Source: Thermoleophilia bacterium (GTDB lineage Bacteria > Actinomycetota > Thermoleophilia > Gaiellales > Gaiellaceae). Taken from it: a stretch of 64,000 nucleotides of DNA. Numbering within the stretch: the stretch's first letter is position 1; each line of letters opens with the position of its first letter. Of the stretch, positions 41,773 to 50,874 are shown piece by piece. A program made the translations under genes and the position numbers. The stretch lies in contig JAHDVS010000002.1 of NCBI GenBank assembly GCA_023382435.1, forward strand, positions 87,966 to 151,965, read 5' to 3'. Under the pieces are notes generated by a model that was not told where the DNA came from, ran no database searches, and saw only the letters and a list, made by a program, of their open reading frames with translations.

Positions 41773-42936
41773 TCAGCTCACCGCGGCGATCTCATCCTCG
41801 CCGAGCCCGAGCTCGGTGAGCACCTCCCGGGTGTGCTCGCCGAGGGCGGGAACCGGCCCGAGCCCGGGCCGCTCGCCGTCCAGGGCGATCGGGCTTCCGA
41901 TCGTCGGGATTCGCCCGACCGGGGAGCCGACCTCGGTCACGAGCCGGTTGTGGGCGAGCTGCGGGTGTTCCATCACCTCGTGGAACTCGCGCACGAGCCC
42001 GCACGGGATGCTCGCCCGCTCGAGCCGCTCGACCCACTCCTCGGGCTCGCGGCCGGCAAAGACCCGATCGAGCACCGGCTCGAGCTCGCCGCGATGGGCC
42101 GACCGCCCCTCCATCGTGTCGAAGCGCTCGTCGTCGAGCAGCTCGGGCCGCTCGATCACGTCGAGGCAGAACCGCCGCCAGTGCTCGGGGGAGAGGACGG
42201 CGAGATTGAACAGCCGACCCCCCCGGGCCCGGTAGGGCCCGTAGGGGCAGAAGAGCGGGTGCCGCATCCCCCAGCGGCCGGGCTCCTCGCCGCGATGCCA
42301 CCAGAAGTGCGGGTAGTAGCCGGTCCAGTCGAGCATCACGTCGAACAGCGAGACGGAGACGCGCTCGCCTTCTCCGCTCACGGCGCGGCGCAGGAGCGCG
42401 GCGAGCGTGCCGATGGCCGCGTAGGAGCCGGCCCCGATGTCGGCCACCGGGATCGAGATCCGGGCCGGCGCCTCCTCGGTGCCGGTCATCGTGATCAGGC
42501 CGGCCTCGCCCTGGACGACGAGGTCGTAGGCGTTCTTGCGCGCGTAGGGGCCCTCGCTGCCGTAGCCCGTGATCTCCGTGTAGACGATGTCGCGGCGCAG
42601 CCGCCGCACGGACGGCTCGTCGAGACGCGTGCGCTCTGCCCAGCCGGGCGCGAAGTTCTGGAGGAAGACGTCGCTGGCGGCGATGAGTCGCTCGAGCACG
42701 CGGCGCGCCGGCTCCGTCTTCAGGTCGAGCGCGACGCTCCGCTTGCCGCGGTTCATCCACACGAACCCCGTCGCGAGGCCGGCGGCCCCGGTGTCCCAGC
42801 CGCGGGTGACGTCGCCGGAGCCGGGGCGCTCGACCTTCACGACGTCGGCGCCGAGGTCGGCGAGAAGCCGGGAACAGAGCGGCCCGGCCAGCCCGTTCTC
42901 ACAGGCGACGACCCGGTAGCCCGCGAGCGGTCGCAC
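41773..42936 (-). CDS. CaiB/BaiF family (class III) CoA transferase
   Basis: A 387-residue CoA transferase. The N-terminus LAGYRVV...GPLCSRLLADLGADVVKVE and the segment FVWMNRGKRSVALDLK are family hallmarks. The catalytic aspartate is probably in IPVADIGAG near residue 166. It moves CoA between carboxylic acids, often to start degradation of an organic acid. The GTG at 42936 follows TAGGGT by six bases, predicting a leaderless transcript. A membrane microprotein and a URO-D-like gene lie downstream on the same strand. Confidence 0.9.
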   Translation of the reverse strand: MRPLAGYRVVACENGLAGPLCSRLLADLGADVVKVERPGSGDVTRGWDTGAAGLATGFVWMNRGKRSVALDLKTEPARRVLERLIAASDVFLQNFAPGWAERTRLDEPSVRRLRRDIVYTEITGYGSEGPYARKNAYDLVVQGEAGLITMTGTEEAPARISIPVADIGAGSYAAIGTLAALLRRAVSGEGERVSVSLFDVMLDWTGYYPHFWWHRGEEPGRWGMRHPLFCPYGPYRARGGRLFNLAVLSPEHWRRFCLDVIERPELLDDERFDTMEGRSAHRGELEPVLDRVFAGREPEEWVERLERASIPCGLVREFHEVMEHPQLAHNRLVTEVGSPVGRIPTIGSPIALDGERPGLGPVPALGEHTREVLTELGLGEDEIAAVS

Positions 42937-42942
42937 GCGACT

Positions 42943-42948
42943 ACCCTA
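42943..42948 (-). promoter_or_regulatory. -10 box of a leaderless promoter (CoA transferase)
   Basis: On the minus strand TAGGGT is followed by six bases and the GTG at 42936. Confidence 0.4.
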
Positions 42949-42971
42949 TCGGCAACGAGACTGGAGGAACG

Positions 42972-43373
42972 ATGGCAGCGATCCCTGACGGGGTACGAGC
43001 GAAGCTCGAGCAGAAGACCTTCTGGCACCTGGCGACGATCAACGAGGACGGCTCGGCCACGTCGACGCCCGTGTGGGTCGACGTGGACGGCGGCCACGTG
43101 ATCGTCAACACGGCGATCGGCCGGCTCAAGGAGCGCAACGTCCGTCGCGACTCGCGTGTCGCGCTCTCGATGACCGACTTCGAGAATCCGTACGCCTGGG
43201 CCGAGATCCGCGGCCGCGTCGTCGACTTCGTCGAAGGGGAGGCCGCCGACGCGTCCATCGACGCGCTCGCGAAGAAGTACCTGGACGCGGACAGCTACCC
43301 GTTCCGCACCCCGGCTGAGCGGCGCGTGATCCTACGGATCGAGCCGACTCGCGTTCTCCAGCCGGCGTCCTGA
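42972..43373 (+). CDS. PPOX-class (pyridoxamine-phosphate-oxidase-like) flavin/F420-binding protein
   Basis: A 133-residue split-barrel protein. The N-terminal pattern KTFWHLATINEDGSATSTPVW and the segment RLKERNVRRDSRVALSM match the TIGR03618-type F420 or FMN-binding group common in actinobacteria. Such proteins reduce or bind small substrates with deazaflavin or flavin. GGAGG lies six bases before the ATG. It starts 35 bases from the divergent CoA-transferase start and is ten bases ahead of the OCD-family gene. Confidence 0.86.
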   Translation: MAAIPDGVRAKLEQKTFWHLATINEDGSATSTPVWVDVDGGHVIVNTAIGRLKERNVRRDSRVALSMTDFENPYAWAEIRGRVVDFVEGEAADASIDALAKKYLDADSYPFRTPAERRVILRIEPTRVLQPAS

Positions 43374-43383
43374 GCGGCCGGAC

Positions 43384-44313
43384 TTGCCCGACATCGTCTA
43401 CCTGACGCGGCAGGAGGTCACGGGCCTCCTGCCGCCGCTTCCCGAGCAGATCGACATCGCCGAGCGCACGTACCGCGAGCTCGCCACGGGACGCGTCGAG
43501 CTGCCTCCGAAGCCGGGGATCCGCCCCCGGGAGGACGCCTTCATCCACGCGATGCCCGCGTATCTCGCGGGCGACGACGTCGCTGCGCTCAAGTGGATCT
43601 CGGGTTACCCGGCCAACAAGGGCCGGGGGCTCCCCTACATCTCGGGATTGATCATCGTCAACGACGCGGAGACCGGCTTCCCGATCGCGGTCATGGACGC
43701 CGCGGAGATCACCGCGGCGCGCACGGCGGCGGCGAGCGGCGTCTGCGTCCGCCGCTGGGCCCCGGAGGGCTGGCGTCGGGCGGCGATCGTCGGTTGCGGC
43801 GAGCAGGGCCTCTACCACGCCCGGATGCTGGAGGCTGTGAACCCGGGCGTCGAGATCGCCGCCTACGACGTCCATCCGGAGCGAGCGGCCGGGCTCGGCC
43901 GGACGGTGAAGGCGGCCGAGAGCGCGCTCGACGCGGTGGCGAAGGCCGAGATCGTGATCACCGGGGTGCCGATCGTGGCGAACCCCGACCCGGCGATCGA
44001 CACCGACTGGCTCGGCGACCGCTACCTGGCGCTGCCGCTCGACTTCGACGCCTCGTTCCGGGTCGGTCCGATCGCGGACGCGGGCCTGTTCGCGACCGAC
44101 GACGTCGCCCAGTTCGAGCACTATCGTGACCGGGGCCACTTCCGCGGCTGGCCCGAGCCGCACGCAAGCGTCGGCAAGGCGCTCGTGCGAGCAACGGAGG
44201 CGCGACGCGTCGTGTGCTGCAACCTCGGGGTGGGCGCCCTCGACGCGGCGTTCGCAAGCGCCGTGCTCGGGCGGGCGCTCGAGGGCGGGATCGGCATCCG
44301 CCTCCCACGCTGA
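43384..44313 (+). CDS. Ornithine cyclodeaminase/mu-crystallin family protein
   Basis: A 309-residue NAD(P)-binding protein of the OCD/mu-crystallin family. Substrate-domain segments are KPGIRPREDAFIHAMPAYL and ALKWISGYPANKGRGLPYI. The catalytic acid is probably in VMDAAEITAARTAAAS, and the Rossmann motif is VGCGEQGLYHA. Members include cyclodeaminases, imine reductases and ketimine-reducing enzymes. The start is TTG with no good ribosome site, so it is probably coupled to the upstream gene ten bases away. Confidence 0.85.
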   Translation: MPDIVYLTRQEVTGLLPPLPEQIDIAERTYRELATGRVELPPKPGIRPREDAFIHAMPAYLAGDDVAALKWISGYPANKGRGLPYISGLIIVNDAETGFPIAVMDAAEITAARTAAASGVCVRRWAPEGWRRAAIVGCGEQGLYHARMLEAVNPGVEIAAYDVHPERAAGLGRTVKAAESALDAVAKAEIVITGVPIVANPDPAIDTDWLGDRYLALPLDFDASFRVGPIADAGLFATDDVAQFEHYRDRGHFRGWPEPHASVGKALVRATEARRVVCCNLGVGALDAAFASAVLGRALEGGIGIRLPR

Positions 44314-44320
44314 GCCGGGG

Positions 44321-45289
44321 GTGGACGTGCGCGCCACCGGGGACGGCATCGAGATCCTGACCGTCGGGCGCATCGGCGTCGACCTCTACGCCGAGGAGCC
44401 CGGGGCGACGTTCATCGAGGCGCGCCGATTCCAGAAGTCCGTCGGCGGCAGCCCCACGAACGTCGCCGTCGCAGCCGCGCGCCTCGGCCGGCGCGCCGCG
44501 GTCCTCACGAAAGTGGGCGACGACGCGCTCGGCGCGTACGTGCGCCACGCGCTCTCGGCCGAGTTCGGTGTCGACACCCGGTTCGTGGGCACCCATCCCA
44601 CGCTGCGCACGCCCGTTGTCCTCGCGGCGCTCGACCCGCCCGCCGACCCGCAGATCGTCTTCTACCGCGAGCCCGCGGCACCCGACTCGACGATCCTGCC
44701 CGGCGATGTCGATCCGGGCCTGGCCGGGTCCGTGCCGATCCTCTGGGTCAGCGGGGGTGCGCTCGCCGCCGAGCCATCTCGCGGCACCACGCGCGGGCTC
44801 CTCGAGCTGCGTGGCCGCCGGCGCCACACGATCCTCGACCTCGACTACCGGCCCTCGTTCTGGGCGAGCGAGCGAGCGGCCACCCGGGAGATCGGCGGCT
44901 CCGTCGACCTGGCGACGATCGCGGTCGGCAACCGGGAGGAGTGCAGGGTCGCGGTCGGAGAGGCGGACGCGGACATGGCTGCCTCCGCCCTGCTCGCCCG
45001 GGGGATCGAGAGCGCGATCGTGAAGCTCGGCAGCGAGGGCGTTCTCGTCGCCACCCCCGGGGAGCGGCGCGTACTGGCGCCGCTCCCGGTCGAGGTCGTC
45101 TGCGGGCTCGGCGCCGGCGACGCGTTCGGCGGAGCGCTCTGCCACGCCCTGCTCTCGGGCCTCGGCGCGTTCTCGGCGGTCGAGCTCGCCAACGCGGCGG
45201 GAGCGCTCGTCGCATCGCGCCTGCTCTGCGCGGACGCGATGCCGACCGAGCCCGAGCTGCGCGCCCTCCTCGAGCGAGCCCGAGGCTGA
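44321..45289 (+). CDS. PfkB-family kinase, 5-dehydro-2-deoxygluconokinase (IolC)-like
   Basis: A 322-residue ribokinase-fold sugar kinase. The N-terminus LTVGRIGVDLYAEEPGA and the segment KSVGGSPTNVAVAAARLGRR are very close to actinobacterial IolC, which phosphorylates 5-dehydro-2-deoxygluconate in inositol breakdown. The PfkB C-terminal signature is GLGAGDAFGGALCHALL with the catalytic Asp. No other complete iol set is in the window, so a related keto-deoxy-sugar-acid kinase (KDG type) cannot be excluded. GTG at 44321 is preferred; a GTG at 44327 is close by. Confidence 0.8.
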   Translation: MDVRATGDGIEILTVGRIGVDLYAEEPGATFIEARRFQKSVGGSPTNVAVAAARLGRRAAVLTKVGDDALGAYVRHALSAEFGVDTRFVGTHPTLRTPVVLAALDPPADPQIVFYREPAAPDSTILPGDVDPGLAGSVPILWVSGGALAAEPSRGTTRGLLELRGRRRHTILDLDYRPSFWASERAATREIGGSVDLATIAVGNREECRVAVGEADADMAASALLARGIESAIVKLGSEGVLVATPGERRVLAPLPVEVVCGLGAGDAFGGALCHALLSGLGAFSAVELANAAGALVASRLLCADAMPTEPELRALLERARG

Positions 45290-45302
45290 GCTGAGCCCGC
45301 TG

Positions 45303-46343
45303 TCAGGCGAGCCTGGCGACGACCGCGTCGCCGACAGCGGCCGTCGCGGCGGTGCCACCGATGTCGCGGGTGCGCGGGCCGTCGCGACAGACATCCTCGA
45401 GGGCGCGCATGATCCGCTGCGCCCCCTCTCGCTCGCCGAGATGCTCGAGCATGAGCGCCGCGCTCCAGATCGCGCCGACGGGGTTGGCGATCCCCTGCCC
45501 GGCGATGTCCGGGGCCGATCCGTGCACCGGCTCGAACAGGCCCGGCACGTCGGCGCCAGGCGCGACGTTCGCGCTCGCCGCCATCCCCATGCCGCCCTGG
45601 ATTGCCGCTGCAAGGTCGGTGAGGATGTCCCCGAACAGGTTGGAGGCGACGACGACGTCGAGGCTCTCCGGGTTGCGCACCATGCGGGCGCAGAGCGCGT
45701 CCACGATCACGCGCTCGTAGCGGACGCCCGGGTACCGGGCCGCGGTCTCCGCGGCGATCTCGTCCCAGAGCGTGTAGGCGTAGCGCACGACGTTCGACTT
45801 GGTGGCGCTCGTGACAACGCCCCGACGACGCTCCGCGAGCTCGAACGCGTAGCGCAGGACCCGCTCGATGCCCTTCCGGGTGAACACGCTCGTCTCGATC
45901 GCGATCTCCTCGTCGAGCCCCTCGTGGGCGCGCCCACCGACTCCGGAGTACTCGCCCTCGGAGTTCTCGCGCACGAACAGCATGTCGATGTCCTCGGGCC
46001 CGCGGCCGGCCAGCGGACACGGCACGCCCGCAAGCAGGCGCGACGGCCTGATGTTCGCCCACAGATCGAGCTGCTGGCGAATCCGCAGGATCGAGCCCCA
46101 CAGCGCCACGTCGTCGGGAACCGACGGGTGCCCGATCGCGCCCATCAGGATCGCGTCGTGGTTCCGCGCGACGTCGAGCGCGTTCTCCGGCATCATCTGC
46201 CCGTGCCGGTGGTAGTGGTCGGAACCCCAGTCCAGCTCGGTCCAGTCGACGTCGACGCCGACGGCGTCGACAGCTTTCCGCGCCTCGGCTGTGACCTCGA
46301 TGCCGACGCCGTCGCCGGGCAGGAGTGCTATCCGGTGGGGCAC
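45303..46343 (-). CDS. Tartrate dehydrogenase/isopropylmalate-dehydrogenase-family enzyme
   Basis: A 346-residue beta-decarboxylating dehydrogenase. It resembles TtuC/YeaU tartrate or D-malate dehydrogenases rather than LeuB: the N-terminus is ALLPGDGVGIEV, the substrate loop is LWANIRPSRLLAG, and FVRENSEGEYSGVGG follows. Metal-binding aspartates are in VIVDALCARM and NLFGDILTD. It likely oxidises and decarboxylates a 2-hydroxy diacid with NAD. The GTG at 46343 follows TACACT by six bases (leaderless layout). It is divergent from an MFS transporter. Confidence 0.87.
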   Translation of the reverse strand: MPHRIALLPGDGVGIEVTAEARKAVDAVGVDVDWTELDWGSDHYHRHGQMMPENALDVARNHDAILMGAIGHPSVPDDVALWGSILRIRQQLDLWANIRPSRLLAGVPCPLAGRGPEDIDMLFVRENSEGEYSGVGGRAHEGLDEEIAIETSVFTRKGIERVLRYAFELAERRRGVVTSATKSNVVRYAYTLWDEIAAETAARYPGVRYERVIVDALCARMVRNPESLDVVVASNLFGDILTDLAAAIQGGMGMAASANVAPGADVPGLFEPVHGSAPDIAGQGIANPVGAIWSAALMLEHLGEREGAQRIMRALEDVCRDGPRTRDIGGTAATAAVGDAVVARLA

Positions 46344-46349
46344 GCGGCG

Positions 46350-46355
46350 AGTGTA
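46350..46355 (-). promoter_or_regulatory. -10 box of a leaderless promoter (tartrate-dehydrogenase-like gene)
   Basis: On the minus strand TACACT is followed by six bases and the GTG at 46343. Confidence 0.4.
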
Positions 46356-46372
46356 GTGACCTGGCAGAGCGG

Positions 46373-47623
46373 GTGCTGAAACAGTTGAATCAGCTCATGC
46401 ACGCACGGAGCCCCTGGGTCGCGGTATCCGGGACGGCGCTCGCCGTCGGACTCTCGTACATGGCGATCTTCGCGGTGCCGCCGCTGATCACGGTGTTCGT
46501 GGACGACCTCGGCCTCACCCACGCCGAGGCGGGATCGCTGATGAGCGTCTGCCTGGCAGGCTTCCTGGTCGGCAGCGTGCTCTCCGGCAGGCTCGCCGCC
46601 CGCTTCGGACCGGCGGCCACGATCACGGCAGGGCTCCTCCTCTGCGCGGTCGCGTCAGCCGGGTTCGCGCTCACGACGAGCCTGCCCGCTTTCCTCGTCT
46701 GCCGCGCCGCCGTCGGCTTCGCCGGGGGACTGATCTACGCGCCGGGGGTGACGCTCACGACAACGGTGCTGCCGCCCAGGCAAGCGAACATCGGCGTCGG
46801 TGTCTTCCTCTCGGGCCTGTCGGTCGGGGGCACGATCGCGTTCTTCGCGACCCCGCTCCTCGAGGACGGCCTCGGCTGGCGGTGGCCCTTCTTCGCCTTC
46901 GCCGCCGCCAACCTCGTGGGCGCCGTCCTGGCACGGATGCTGATGGGAACCGCGGGCGGGCGGGCCCCGGCAACGGCCGACCGCGCGCCGGGCGCCGTCA
47001 CCGTGCTCGCGAACCGGACGTTCCTCCTGCTCTGCGGCAGCCTGTTCGCGGCCCTGTTCGTCGCCTACGGAGTGTTCACCTGGATCCCGCCCTATCTGGA
47101 CGAGACGCTCGGGCTCTCCACCGCCCAGATCAGCACGACGTCGATGCTGATGACGATCGTCGGGATTCCCGCGACGTTCGGCATCGGCTGGCTCGCCGAC
47201 CGGACGCGCAGGCCGCTCGGGGTGGCGACCGCCGCGCTGGCGCTTCCACTCATGCTGGCGGCCCTGATCCGCTCGGAGGGCGTCTCGCACGCGACCGTGA
47301 GCGTGGTCGCCGCGATGTCGGCGCTCGGCATCTCCGGCGGGCTCGGCCCGCTGTACGCGCTGCCGCCCGCGATCGTCGGTACCGCCGCGGCCGCGACGGC
47401 CTCCGGGCTCGCAGCCGCGGCGGCCATGGGCGGCGGGATCACCTCGAGCTACCTGGGCGGCTTCCTGGTCGGTGCGACGGGCGGCTACGGCGTTTCGTTC
47501 GCCGTCTACACGACCGTCGCCGCCGTGACCGTGCTCGTCCTGCTGCCGCTGCTTGCGCTGAGCCTCCACCGCGCCCGGCTCGCGGCAACGGCGCCCGCCT
47601 GGGGCCGCGCCTCACAACGTTGA
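46373..47623 (+). CDS. MFS transporter
   Basis: About 416 residues with twelve predicted transmembrane helices in two halves of six. The MFS loop 2-3 motif is SGRLAARFGP, and a related GWLADRTRRPLG follows in the second half. The N-terminus before the first helix is short. Either GTG 46373 or ATG 46397 could start it; neither has a strong ribosome site. Being divergent from a tartrate-dehydrogenase-like gene, it may import an organic acid, but the specificity is not visible. Confidence 0.87.
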   Translation: MLKQLNQLMHARSPWVAVSGTALAVGLSYMAIFAVPPLITVFVDDLGLTHAEAGSLMSVCLAGFLVGSVLSGRLAARFGPAATITAGLLLCAVASAGFALTTSLPAFLVCRAAVGFAGGLIYAPGVTLTTTVLPPRQANIGVGVFLSGLSVGGTIAFFATPLLEDGLGWRWPFFAFAAANLVGAVLARMLMGTAGGRAPATADRAPGAVTVLANRTFLLLCGSLFAALFVAYGVFTWIPPYLDETLGLSTAQISTTSMLMTIVGIPATFGIGWLADRTRRPLGVATAALALPLMLAALIRSEGVSHATVSVVAAMSALGISGGLGPLYALPPAIVGTAAAATASGLAAAAAMGGGITSSYLGGFLVGATGGYGVSFAVYTTVAAVTVLVLLPLLALSLHRARLAATAPAWGRASQR

Positions 47624-47697
47624 CTGGAAACGCAGGGAGGTGTCGTCGCGACCGATCCCGGCCAGCGGTTTCCGATCGAACGTGATCAGAGGCCGCG

Positions 47698-50067
47698 CTA
47701 GGGCTCGAGCGCGACGAGGGCAGCGGTCGCGATCGCGCCCGGCGAGAGGTCGTGAGCCTCGTAGACGGACGCCAGGTCGCCTGCCTGGCCGAAGCAGTCG
47801 ACCCCGAGCGGGACGACGCGGGTCCCGAGGCAGCCGCCGAGGAAGGCGAGCGCGTGCGACGCACCGTCGTGGACGGTCACGATCGGGAGCGTCCGGAGCG
47901 CGGGGGGCACGATCCGCTCGAGCTGAGAGAGCTCGCGACTGGCGGATAGATCATCCAGGTGGGTCAGGCGGCGCGCGCGCCAGTCGCGATAGATCCGGTC
48001 GGGCGAAGAGAGGCAGAGCACGCCGGCCGCCACCCCCTCCTCCGCCTCGAGCAGCTCGGCCGCGACGAGCACCTCGGGAGTCATGGCGCCGCAGGTGGCG
48101 AGGACGACCGTGTCCGGGCCGGGCTCGACCTCCCGCAGCCAGTACGCCCCGGCGAGCACGTCGGCCCGCACCGCTTCGTCGCCCCGCCGGGCGCACAGGT
48201 CGGCGAACGGCCCCTGCGCGACCGGCTTCGTGGTCAGACGCAGATAGAGCGACTCGCCGTCCGGCTCCTGGAGGCGGCGCAGCCCGTCGAGCAGCAGCCA
48301 CTCCGTCTCGCGCGCGTACGTCGGCTCGGCGTACGCGAGCCCGGGAAGCTCGAGGCCGATCGACGGGGTGATCGTGGACTGGTGCGCGCCACCCTCGCGG
48401 GAGAGCGAGATCCCGGACGGGGTGCCGAGCACGACGAAGCGGCTTCCCGAGTAGAGGCCGTAGATGAGGGCGTCGAGCCCGCGCGCCACGAACGGGTCGT
48501 AGAGCGCACCGATCGGGAACAGCTGCTCGCGCTGGTACTCGCGGGTCAGCCCGAGCTGGCCGAGCGCGAGGAACAGGTTCATCTCCGAGATCCCGAGCTC
48601 GATGTGGCGCCCGCGCGGGGTCACGCGCCAGGCGAGCGGGGACGCCTCCGCCCCCTCGTAGGCGGGCTCCTCCTCCGCTCCGAACACCCCGACCTTGTTG
48701 ATCCAGCCGCCGAGGTTCGTCGACACGGACACGTCGGGGGAGACCGTCACGACCCGCTCGGCCAGGCCCTCGATCCGCGAGAGGTCGAGCAGGACGCGGC
48801 CGACCACCTCCTGCGTCACCGCCACCTCGGGGTCGCGAGCGGACAGGCTCGCGGGAACCACGACCCGTGCCGGCGAGGGCCGGGGCGTCCGCTCGAGCCG
48901 TGCGCGCGCCTCGTGGCATGCCCGCCCCTCCGGGCTCTCCGGTGGGAAGGCCTCCCACTCCGTCTCGGGCGTCAGACCGAGCTCCCCGCGCAGCCCGTCG
49001 ATCTGCTCGCCGTTGAGGAGCATCGAATGGTTCAGCGGCCGCCCGGCGATCGGCAGCCGGTAGCCCTTGATCGTGTAGGCGAACACGATCGTCGGGCGGT
49101 CCGCCCGTGCGCGAGCCGAAGCGAGCGCGTCGAGAATGTCGGCGAGATCGTGGCCGCCGAGGTCCTGGATCAGCGAGCCGGCCTCCCCCCGGTAGCCGGC
49201 GAGCAGGTCGCCCAGCCGTCGACGCTCGGTCGCCGGCAGGTCACCGAGGAGCGCCTCGACGACGACCTCCTCGCTCGCGCCGAAGAGGCTCTGGTAGAGC
49301 TGGTTCGGCATCTCGTCGATGCGACGGCGCAGGAGCTCGCCGCCGTCCCGGGCGAAGGCCTCGCGCAGCCGCCGCCCGTATTTCAGCTCGAGCACTTGCC
49401 ATCCGGCCGCCTCGAACTGGTGCTCGAGCGCGCCGGCCTTGATCACCGGAACGACCCGGTCGAGACTCTGGCGGTTGAGGTCGACGAGCCAGAGCGCGTT
49501 GCCGAGCCCGCGGGTCTGCGGCTCGAGTACCGCCTCCCAGAGGTTGCCCTCGTCGAGCTCGGCGTCCCCGAGCAGGGAGATGAACCGCCCCCCCGTCGCG
49601 CTGCCGAAATGCGCGCCGACGTAGCGGTCGGCGAGCGCGCCGAACAGAGGCGCCGCCGACCCGACGCCGACCGAGCCGGTGGAGTAGTCGACCGGGAACG
49701 GGTCCTTGCTGCGGCTCGGATAGGGCTGGAGCCCCCCGAGCTCGCGCAGCGTGGTCAGGTAGCGCCGCTCGAGGCGGCCGAGCAGGTACTCGATCGCGTG
49801 CAGCACCGGAGAGGCATGCGGCTTGACCGAGACGAGATCCTCCGCCCGCAGGTCGTGCAGGTAGAGCGCGGTCATCAGCGAGACCATCGACGCCGACGAG
49901 GCCTGGTGCCCGCCGACCTTCAGCCCGTCGGCCTTCGGCCGCTCCCGGTTCGCGTGGTCGATGATCCGGGTTGCGAGCCAGAGCACGCGCCGCTCGATGC
50001 GCCGGAGCGTCTCGAGCTCCGGCGAGGCGGGTGCCTCGGGAGTCAGAATCCCTTCGTTCGCCACCAC
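47698..50067 (-). CDS. AceE-like homodimeric 2-oxoacid dehydrogenase E1 (transketolase family)
   Basis: A 789-residue thiamine-diphosphate enzyme. The TPP motif begins GDAELDEGN (about 167-175) and ends near DLN (196-198). The central part FAYTIKGYRLPIAGRPLNHS and the transketolase-type pyrimidine domain (HIELGISEMNLFLALGQL) match pyruvate dehydrogenase E1 of AceE type. It is about 100 residues shorter than E. coli AceE. No E2 or E3 gene is nearby, so it may borrow them or act on another oxoacid without a complex. It is divergent from a PdhR/FadR-type regulator. GTG start at 50067, with a second GTG codon next to it. Confidence 0.87.
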   Translation of the reverse strand: MVANEGILTPEAPASPELETLRRIERRVLWLATRIIDHANRERPKADGLKVGGHQASSASMVSLMTALYLHDLRAEDLVSVKPHASPVLHAIEYLLGRLERRYLTTLRELGGLQPYPSRSKDPFPVDYSTGSVGVGSAAPLFGALADRYVGAHFGSATGGRFISLLGDAELDEGNLWEAVLEPQTRGLGNALWLVDLNRQSLDRVVPVIKAGALEHQFEAAGWQVLELKYGRRLREAFARDGGELLRRRIDEMPNQLYQSLFGASEEVVVEALLGDLPATERRRLGDLLAGYRGEAGSLIQDLGGHDLADILDALASARARADRPTIVFAYTIKGYRLPIAGRPLNHSMLLNGEQIDGLRGELGLTPETEWEAFPPESPEGRACHEARARLERTPRPSPARVVVPASLSARDPEVAVTQEVVGRVLLDLSRIEGLAERVVTVSPDVSVSTNLGGWINKVGVFGAEEEPAYEGAEASPLAWRVTPRGRHIELGISEMNLFLALGQLGLTREYQREQLFPIGALYDPFVARGLDALIYGLYSGSRFVVLGTPSGISLSREGGAHQSTITPSIGLELPGLAYAEPTYARETEWLLLDGLRRLQEPDGESLYLRLTTKPVAQGPFADLCARRGDEAVRADVLAGAYWLREVEPGPDTVVLATCGAMTPEVLVAAELLEAEEGVAAGVLCLSSPDRIYRDWRARRLTHLDDLSASRELSQLERIVPPALRTLPIVTVHDGASHALAFLGGCLGTRVVPLGVDCFGQAGDLASVYEAHDLSPGAIATAALVALEP

Positions 50068-50098
50068 ATCCCTACACTGTCAATAGATCAGGTTTTTG

Positions 50099-50104
50099 TA
50101 CCTT
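50099..50104 (+). promoter_or_regulatory. -10 box of a leaderless promoter (FadR-type regulator)
   Basis: TACCTT is followed by five bases and the GTG at 50110. The 42-base divergent region with the AceE-like gene is AT-richer than its surroundings. Confidence 0.4.
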
Positions 50105-50109
50105 ACCTC

Positions 50110-50874
50110 GTGACGGACGCGCTTGTCATCCAGAAGCAGCCGGCGGCCGAGCCGGGCGGCTTCCCCGACCTCGTGCTTCCCCGCGCCTCCGACGCGGTCG
50201 TACGGGCGCTCGTCGACGGGATCCGCGCGGGAGCGGCCGCCCCCGGGACACGGCTGCCGCGGGACTCGGAGCTGGCGGCTCGCTTCGGCGTCAGTCGACC
50301 GGTCGTGCGGGAGGCGATCGACCAGCTGCGGCGGGCCGGCATCGTCGAGGTGCGTCGCGGCAACCGCGGCGGCGTCTTCGTCCGCTCGCTCACGATTCCG
50401 ACGGCGTTGCTCACGGAGCGCACCGCGCTGCGCCGCGAGGAGATCCGCCAGCTCCTCGAGGCGCGGCGGACGATCGAGACCACCTGCGCCCTCCTCGCCG
50501 CCGAGCAGGCCGGAGCCGGCGACCTCGACGAGCTCGAAGCGCTGGCCCGCCAGCTCGAGGACGTGCGCGAGCGCCCGGCGGACTTCGTCGAGCTCGACAT
50601 CCGTTTCCACCTGCGGATGGCTGCGCTCTCGCGCAACCTGCAGCTCGAGAGCTTCCTCGCGCTCGTGTTCCGCGACCTCGCCGCCGCTCGCAGCGCGTTC
50701 CCGGTCGGCTACGGCGACATCGAGGCCGCGATCCGCTCCCAGCTCGACACCGTCTCGGCGCTGCGCACACGGGATCCGGAGTCGGTGCTCGAGAGCGTCG
50801 ACCGCCACCTGGCCGGGCTCGAGGGCCACTTCCTCGGCCGCGCGATCGTCCTACGACGGCCCAGGCCGGCATGA
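50110..50874 (+). CDS. FadR/PdhR-type GntR transcriptional regulator
   Basis: A 254-residue regulator with a GntR winged helix (RLPRDSELAARFGVSRPVVREAI) and an FCD effector domain (metal residues likely Asp and His in LDIRFHLRMAAL). It is divergent from the AceE-like E1 gene, as PdhR is tied to pyruvate dehydrogenase in other bacteria, so an oxoacid effector is likely. The GTG at 50110 is preceded by a leaderless -10 box. Its stop overlaps the ATG of a small hypothetical gene. Confidence 0.88.
   Translation: MTDALVIQKQPAAEPGGFPDLVLPRASDAVVRALVDGIRAGAAAPGTRLPRDSELAARFGVSRPVVREAIDQLRRAGIVEVRRGNRGGVFVRSLTIPTALLTERTALRREEIRQLLEARRTIETTCALLAAEQAGAGDLDELEALARQLEDVRERPADFVELDIRFHLRMAALSRNLQLESFLALVFRDLAAARSAFPVGYGDIEAAIRSQLDTVSALRTRDPESVLESVDRHLAGLEGHFLGRAIVLRRPRPA

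Noticed and set aside
47624..47697. Inverted GGAAAC/GGTTTCC pair as a LacI-type operator or terminator
   Set aside because: The arms are short with a wide gap and lie between two convergent stops, so an operator is unlikely and the stem is weak.
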